Shown here: piece by piece, positions 20,376 to 26,070 of the stretch
Layout: every line of letters begins with the position of its first letter
Numbering within the stretch: position 1 is the first letter of the stretch
Assembly: GCA_027575805.1 (NCBI GenBank)
Contig: JANBPU010000225.1
Coordinates: 1-26,070 of the forward strand
DNA length: 26,070 bases
Source of the DNA: Mycoemilia scoparia
Taxonomy: Eukaryota; Kickxellomycota; Kickxellomycetes; Kickxellales; Kickxellaceae
Direction of reading: 5' to 3'
Program-made: the position numbers and the translations under genes
The notes under the pieces: generated by a model
What the model saw: only the letters and a program-made list of their open reading frames with translations
Told to the model about the DNA's origin: nothing
The model's database searches: none

Positions 20376-20860
20376 TATTAACAAGCTTTCATCACACGCA
20401 TATACACAAATATATATAAATTTATTAATCATCTTGCTACCCCCCGCATTGTAATATATACCACCATATAACATCACTGAGTTTATAGTTTAAAGATCAT
20501 TCGCTCGTGCACTTAGCAAGCCATTTGGACTATCGGACCAATAAATCCTTTATTCTTTCCAAATCATTTTACTCCTACTTGTTAATATACCAGAATCTCC
20601 TCTAAAAGAATAGATACAAAAATAGCCTTAATTAAAGCACTGGCGATATTATTCTATGGAGCCACAATGAAAAATATATAGTCTATGAATCGAAACTCTG
20701 TAAATATCAAGTTCTCTACCAAAATGGATTAGGTAAGATACCCCCCACACTTTCCTTACAAGCTAGCTCATAACCCATGTATTTTAGCTGGAGTCTCAGC
20801 AGGGATTGGCTAGTGTCCAAGGTAACATACTAGCATCCTTTTAGATGAGACTCTACTATA

Positions 20861-20974
20861 TGGGCAATAATTTTTGAAGGGTGAATTTTGGGGACCAGTG
20901 ATTATAGGGGAATCACAGCCAAATGGGTGTCCAGTTTTACTAGTGAACTTTCATCCTTCAAAAATTATTGCCCA
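20861..20974. mobile_element. MITE, family 1 (copy C, right arm)
   Basis: Mirror of 5097-5210. TA-flanked, with terminal repeats TGGGCAATAATTTTTGAAGG matching exactly over 20 bases. Confidence 0.88.
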
Positions 20975-20999
20975 TATATTCTAGGGCAGAGCACTAATA

Positions 21000-21117
21000 T
21001 GGGTAATAATTTTTGAAGGGTAAAAGTTTACTAGTAGTAAAACTGGATACCCATTTTGTGGTGATTATGCCTTTAATCAGTAGTCACCAAAATTTACCCT
21101 TCAAAAATTATTGCTCA
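21000..21117. mobile_element. MITE, family 1 (copy D, right arm)
   Basis: Mirror of 4954-5071. TA-flanked and 25 bp from copy C, in opposite internal orientation to it. Confidence 0.82.
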
Positions 21118-21160
21118 TATGCTCCCCCCCTAAAAACAAACAATATTAGCTGATCAGAAG

Positions 21161-21641
21161 ACTATTTGACATACCAGGGTCATTCAGAACAAACCTCAAA
21201 TGTCTGGAAAAGTTGTTTCTAAAAAACTTTAATTCAGAATAATTCAGACTCATTCAGAACAGGAAGGAATAAAAGCACATGGGTGCAAGGAAAACAAAAC
21301 AGGAAATAATTATTCAGAATGACTTTGAACAATAGCAAGGAAAAGTATAAAATAGTATTTTGTCCAGAATGACTATAGACAGGGAAGAATGGTTTCAAAT
21401 AAGTAAATTACTTTAATAAATATAGTTCTTCAAATCTTTTCAACTACAACTTTATTCTTAAATAAATAAAAGTATAATTATTAAAAGGGATGATGAAGAT
21501 AAATCAAAAGTCTTCATCAATCAAAACTAAACTAATAAAAGTGATGTGAGGGTTAAGATCCTTATGTTAGAATTCTGATTGATTCAAGATTACCCTGGTC
21601 AACCAGGAGTTGATCAGAATGATTCTGAATCATTCTAAATA
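21161..21641. repeat. Block of TTCAGAATGA-like motifs and short hairpins (right arm)
   Basis: Mirror of 4430-4910. Repeated TTCAGAA/GAATGA motifs, the AGAATGATTC inverted repeat (21616-21636) and the CCTGGTCAACCAGG hairpin (21594-21607). Confidence 0.4.
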
Positions 21642-21650
21642 GTTTTGACC

Positions 21651-21941
21651 TACAGTTTTTAAAATACCACAGTACATGTTGGCTATGGCCTAACAGCATT
21701 AATGCTAAGATGTTTGGGAATATTTACAAATAAAGAGCCAATAGAAATAATTAATTAGGATTAACTAGATAAGCATAAGATAATATTTCAATAAAATAGT
21801 ATATTATGCCATAAAGCAAAATGAATCTTGGAATAGTTTTTAGCAAATAAAATCTAAATAATGAAATGGCCAGCATAGTCTCCAGACCTCAATCTAACTG
21901 AGCATCTATAGGGTCATATCAAACAACAGCTCAAGACCAAA
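21651..21941 (+). pseudogene. Degenerate Tc1/mariner-type transposase (right arm)
   Basis: Mirror of 4130-4420. In this arm the relic reads on the + strand. TGG CCA GCA TAG TCT at 21867-21881 encodes WPA-stop-S, followed by PDLN and then EHL-stop-G, the DDE-domain end of Tc1-like transposases with two TAG interruptions. Confidence 0.7.
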
Positions 21942-22095
21942 CCACAAGGTATAAGATTCTAAAAAGCTTAAAAAGAATAAGGAGATTCTGTGAGACTTAA
22001 TTTTATTATAAAGTAATATAATAAAAGGGTTAAAAATCTACAGAAATTATCAACAGGGAAAAACAGGATAAAACAACTATATAACTAAAATTTAC

Positions 22096-22743
22096 CTAAT
22101 TATTAGCAGGTTTTGCAGGATAACTCCATTCCATAGTTTGTGGGAGCTGGTTTCTCGATGCCTCTAGTAAGAAGTAAGTACAAGCATCTGCTACAACTTG
22201 TTCATAGGTTATTGATTTCTCTGGAGTAGATGAACTTATCATCCAGTTGACAACTCCATCGGGGAGGCGAAAGATTAGTTCCATAGCAAAGAATTTCGAT
22301 TTTGTATCCAGATTAGCTTGTCTACCAAGGCTATTATAACTCCCAAGAAAGGAGTCAAACTCTTCTAGGGTTTTAGGCATTGGGATATCATGCCACTCCT
22401 GGTATGCCTCTACCTCCCTAATAAAACTCACAAAGTATTGGTAGAGGAACACTTCAAATGCCTCCCAATCATAATTAGTTTTCCCATTCAATACCCTCCA
22501 TTCTTCGTATTTGACCATAAGAGAATCTGGGAGTTTTACCCGGGCATATTTAACCCACTCCTCTTTAGGAATGTGTAAGGTTTCAAACTTTAGCTTTATA
22601 GCTTTTAACCAGGTTCCAACTTGGGCTGTTTCCTTTCCATCCTTGGGTTCAACTACTAAATAGCTTAGCTGTTGTTGTACTAACAAACTAGTTTGTGTCT
22701 GTTCTTCATTGCTCATGGTATCTGATTCGGGCATTAATACCAT
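22096..22743 (-). CDS. Gag-like retroelement protein, stand-alone ORF (right copy)
   Basis: Mirror of 3328-3975, 215 residues, uninterrupted. Same WLKAIKLKFETL...YDWEAFEVFLYQYF capsid-like pattern, without a zinc knuckle and without pol genes on either side. See the left copy for discussion. Confidence 0.7.
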   Translation of the reverse strand: MVLMPESDTMSNEEQTQTSLLVQQQLSYLVVEPKDGKETAQVGTWLKAIKLKFETLHIPKEEWVKYARVKLPDSLMVKYEEWRVLNGKTNYDWEAFEVFLYQYFVSFIREVEAYQEWHDIPMPKTLEEFDSFLGSYNSLGRQANLDTKSKFFAMELIFRLPDGVVNWMISSSTPEKSITYEQVVADACTYFLLEASRNQLPQTMEWSYPAKPANN

Positions 22744-23060
22744 ATTTAATAGATAATAAAATGTCAAGAAAGTAATATCTATTTAAGTTAGAGAGAAAGA
22801 TATTATTTTATTTTAAGTCAATTACTACTTTTAATAAAGGCCTATTAAACTAATAAAACTTATGGGTAAAATAACTCTATAGTTGAATACTAACTATAAT
22901 AATTAACATTATTATTTTAGTTTAGCTAGTTTTATAAAAATATATATTTTAAAACTACTGCAAACCCACATATATAAGCAGATGTAAGGCAGCACAGTAG
23001 CAGTAATGGTAATAAAAATGAAAGGCAGATGAAATAATGAAACAAAATATTTTTACAATA

Positions 23061-23176
23061 TGGATCATAATTTTCGAAGGGTGACTTTTGGTGGCCAACG
23101 ATTATAGGGGAAAACACAGCCAAATGAGTGATCACAGCCTGTTAGCAAATGGCTACCCTTCGAAAATAGCTACCCA
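23061..23176. mobile_element. MITE, family 1 (copy B, right arm)
   Basis: Mirror of 2895-3010. TA-flanked, with TTTTCGAAGG in both terminal repeats. Confidence 0.8.
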
Positions 23177-23657
23177 TATGGCTACATATTTTCCCTGGCT
23201 GATACTAAAGGACATCCACTACCTTGCAGGTTGAATGTAGATAGTCTGCACAATCCTGTCCAAGCAAGGACTGTGATTATCTATGATGATATACCAGCAA
23301 TGCTTATCAGGATCCAGGCCAAAAACACCAAACATATGAGTCAGCTTTCTTAACATCTGCCTGTTTGCTCTTTGTTGAGAGAATCTGTAAATAATGATGA
23401 TTTATGACCTGGTTATTTGGTTCCATTTATTACATCCAAGATAAGAGCCCTGCCAGCATAATAGTATTATTATACTGGCTAATATGCAATCTGGCTCAAT
23501 ATTGGAGATACTGATAGTTACTTTTGATATTTAATCACAATCAAAGCCATTTCCAATGGGGTACTCATTTTAACAAATTAAAGTAGTATATTGAGCCAGT
23601 TAACCATATTACAAAGATAAATGTCAAAACAAAAAAGCCAATAATAGATTAATAATA

Positions 23658-23795
23658 TGGGTAGATTTCATTATTGATTGAACCTCTATGGTGGGCAAAA
23701 ATTGGCCCTCATAAGATTTTGGCCCAATCGTGAGCCATTTTCTATGCAATTCCTGGCGACCCATTTTGCCTAAGGTCTTGTGAAATATGATTATC
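23658..23795. mobile_element. Second repeat family (copy E, right arm)
   Basis: Mirror of 2276-2413. Starts TGGGTAGATTTC after TA here and carries the TTTTGCCTAAGGTCTTGTG block shared with copy F. Confidence 0.55.
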
Positions 23796-23966
23796 TGGTT
23801 ATTTAGTTTTTGTAGATATTTATGTTTGGTGCTATAATATATATTATTGTTAACTATTGAAAAAGTTTAAACTTGACACTATTTTTAGACAGAATTATTG
23901 TTATCACCATTATTATTGTTTCTGTTGCTATGTATTAATGGCATCTACCATGCTACAGGTCCATCT

Positions 23967-24086
23967 TTACATTTTTACAGTAGTTTGACTGGACACGTCT
24001 ATGTAAAAAAATGATTTTAGAGGCTCGCCATAAAAGGTGGGCAGATTAATAGCCGAATATTCTTTGTGCATTGCCCCACTAGCCAT
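23967..24086 (-). pseudogene. Possible gag fragment (right copy)
   Basis: Mirror of 1985-2104. Thirty-nine codons with the INLPTFYGEP string on the - strand. Confidence 0.35.
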
Positions 24087-24285
24087 ATTTTTTAGCTAGG
24101 ATTCTACTGAATACCAGCAATATCTAAGGAATCATTCTGGTTTTCTTTTGAAAGAGATTTTTCCATTTATTTGAAACGAGAAAGGATATGAAAAGTCGGA
24201 ACAACAATAATAATTTGAATTAGCGATCAAAAGTTTAGTAAGGTGAAAAGTAATAGTGATGCAATGATTTACGAATAAATCAATA

Positions 24286-24400
24286 TGGATCATAATTTTT
24301 GAAGGGTACCTTTCGGTGGCCAACGATTAAAAGGGCAATTGCAGCCAAATGAATGTCCAGTTTTACTATTAAACATTCACCCTTCAAAAATAGCTACCCA
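24286..24400. mobile_element. MITE, family 1 (copy A, right arm)
   Basis: Mirror of 1671-1785. TA-flanked, with unlike outer ends (TGGATCATAA against TGGGTAGCTA) and identical inner TTTTTGAAGG. Confidence 0.8.
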
Positions 24401-24547
24401 TATGAATCATAAATTTATGGAAAACTAGGGCAAAAACTAACAAGAAGTATACCAAAAGAAAACAAGAGAAGAACATAGAGTATAAATCTTCATATACGTG
24501 TGTATGAGCGAGAGTGACTGTGTATCTGTTTATAGCTTTTGTTAATT

Positions 24548-25308
24548 TCAGAGACTGTAGCTTTCTTTATCAAAGTTGGGGTCTTGTATAAAAGGGACCA
24601 AAACCTTGCTACCAGTTTGTAGTAAAGGATGACCCGCAACACTATAAATGTATAATAGCCAGCAAATAAGCACTTCATTATATATTTAATTACACTACAT
24701 TGCCAAAGCAATTATACAATATAGGAGTGGTGATGGATAAAGTCTTGGTCATGAAAACTACTTACATTTGCAAAAATCTCTCCAAGCCTTCGCGTCGAAT
24801 TTCAATAACCTCGTCAACAAACCTATTGACAAACACTTTTCCGGGCAAAAGAGGAATATTTACTCGGTTTGTTTCTTGTTCAAGAGCATCTCTGAACCAT
24901 TCGAAATCACTATATCTTCTTCTAACACTTGAGTTTTTGTACTTGAATGCTGGAATATTAGTCTACAAAACAACCAATAAATCAAAAGTTTTTTAGATTT
25001 AATGCTGGTTTCAAAGATTATCACCCATATATATAATCTCTTTCCAAACAATAATAAAAACTACCCCAGAAATCACTATAAATATAATTATTAATAGTAC
25101 TTACCCTGCAAACAATTTCATAGTCGGTAAACTTTTTCTTATTATTAACTTCATGTGTTTTCGGATTTCGAACTTCAATTTCCAAAAAGTTTTCGGGTTC
25201 GTTATAAGATATATCACTTGTGTTGGTAGCAAGTGGCGTAGTGGGAGGATTTAAAGATGCACTGGCGGGCATAGTGTGTTGAAAAGCTTTGAACTTTGAT
25301 GAAGACAT
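24548..25308 (-). CDS. snx3: Sorting nexin-3 (Snx3/Grd19), right copy
   Basis: Mirror of 763-1523. Exons on this strand are 25308-25105, 24962-24766 and 24641-24548, encoding the same 164-residue PX protein with [16 protein letters not shown] and [10 protein letters not shown]. It converges with the regulator of the right arm. Because the two copies are identical in introns as well as exons, they carry no evidence of independent evolution. Confidence 0.93.
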
Positions 25309-25991
25309 CTTTTATATACCAATATTTGTATTTTTGTGAGTGCGAGAGATTGTGGAGAGAAAAAGTAGAAATGTTTAAAGATAAAAAATCATATATAGCC
25401 AAGTATAGAATAATTAGTAAAGGCTATTATGCAAAAAAGGGAAGTAGAGAATGATACTGTGATTAATGGTGAGCGAGTTTGCGTCTAGACACTATTTTAC
25501 GTTTAAGTATTAATATAAATATTCTTTGGTTTAAAAAAGAATACTCTGGACAGCCCATGACGTTTACTCAACCCTGTTGTTTAACTTTGATCTGAACAGT
25601 CGTGTGTGATTATGGGCTTAATAAAATAATTTGTATATGTGGGGTGGTTGTTTTATTGGTTGGCCATAGTTCATGTTATGTAATGTTACCGTTGATGACT
25701 ACCTAATCTTGGAAGTAGGAAGTGAGGTGGGAGACTTAGATCCTAACCACTACTAAATATGCTTAAAAGTATCCATTATTAGGTTTTATTTTCTAATTGA
25801 AATTTTAAGGAGGGAGATATTGATTTAAGCTATTAGCAATTGAAACTATTTAAAAATACATGTATGTATGCATGTACTTTTTATCAATAATCGAGAAATC
25901 CCAAGACTAACCATTAATTCTTATCGCCAGCCAAGAAAAGATATAAGTGCTTATATTATACAATGGTGTTATTAGAAAGTAAATATTTTTG
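25309..25991. other. AT-rich upstream region of snx3 (right copy)
   Basis: Mirror of 80-762. Includes the possible TATA box at 25391-25397 (- strand). No gene, transposon end or RNA was recognised. Confidence 0.55.
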
Positions 25992-26069
25992 TTATCTCCA
26001 GTCTACGAGATCCCGAAATTCCGATTCGTCAATATCACTGCTACTGCTGCTGCTGCCATCTTTAGGATC
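25992..26069 (-). CDS. C-terminal end of an unidentified acidic protein (partial, right copy)
   Basis: Mirror of 2-79. Twenty-five residues with a Ser run and acidic tail ending DLVDWR, truncated by the window edge. Confidence 0.5.
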   Translation of the reverse strand, partial: DPKDGSSSSSSDIDESEFRDLVDWR

Positions 26070-26070
26070 G

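Larger units (their letters stand above)
20147..22095. other. Transposon-derived DNA between the regulator and the gag ORF (right copy)
   Basis: Mirror of 3976-5924. Begins with the regulator's presumed 3' UTR, which runs into a second-family repeat. An AATAAA at 20540-20545, 394 bp after the stop, is a possible polyadenylation signal. Two MITEs and the Tc1-like relic follow. No host gene is visible. Confidence 0.65.
22744..24547. other. Transposon graveyard between the gag ORF and snx3 (right copy)
   Basis: Mirror of 1524-3327. Besides the elements listed separately it includes the 11-bp inverted-repeat segment (23492-23598) and the short uncharacterised frame (23219-23401, - strand). No host gene is visible. 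Confidence 0.65.
13036..26070. repeat. Right arm of a perfect 26-kb palindrome
   Basis: Exact inverted copy of 1-13035. In this arm the regulator reads on the + strand and snx3 on the - strand. Annotators should count the genes here as second copies only if the palindrome is shown to be real; otherwise only one arm is unique DNA. Confidence 0.98.

Noticed and set aside
1..26070. CRISPR array, phage, or prokaryotic defence system
   Set aside because: No regularly spaced repeats, no prokaryotic gene layout or operons; introns and gene families are fungal.

Overview
The window is one perfect inverted repeat. Bases 1-13035 and 13036-26070 are exact reverse complements with no spacer, folding at a (TA)10 tract (13026-13045) inside a CT/AG tract. 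Every gene and mobile element therefore occurs twice in mirror image (position x pairs with 26071-x), so the unique information is about 13 kb. The arms end inside a coding sequence and the identity is complete. A fold-back artefact of amplification, long-read sequencing or assembly is the simplest explanation, but a real zero-spacer palindrome, fold-back amplicon or closed hairpin end cannot be excluded from sequence alone.

The DNA is fungal nuclear DNA. It has spliceosomal introns of about 100-215 nt with GTAAGT donors, a Zn(II)2Cys6 transcription factor (an almost exclusively fungal family), a fungal-type Snx3/Grd19 sorting nexin, a Tc1-like transposase relic, a gag-like retroelement ORF and TA-flanked MITEs. 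AT-rich intergenic DNA and long Q/H/N/S/T/A homopolymers in the regulator fit an early-diverging fungus (Mucoromycota or Zoopagomycota type), but that placement is inference.

Layout of one unit, read along the right arm from the centre outward: (1) a small two-exon, Tyr/His/Gln-rich ORF starting 75 bp from the fold point; (2) about 2.7 kb of pyrimidine-rich, microsatellite-bearing upstream DNA ending in a TACTAAC branch point and 3' splice site; (3) the Zn2Cys6 regulator in three coding exons, one a 13-nt microexon; (4) about 4.4 kb of AT-rich transposon-derived DNA with four ~115-bp MITEs, two members of a second ~140-bp repeat family, a degenerate Tc1-like transposase and an intact gag-like ORF; (5) the snx3 gene on the opposite strand, convergent with the regulator; (6) the last 25 codons of an unidentified acidic protein running off the edge.

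The genes do not form a pathway. Snx3 is a housekeeping endosomal retrieval adaptor and the Zn2Cys6 protein is a nuclear regulator with unknown targets. No CRISPR array, prokaryotic operon, rRNA or tRNA was recognised.
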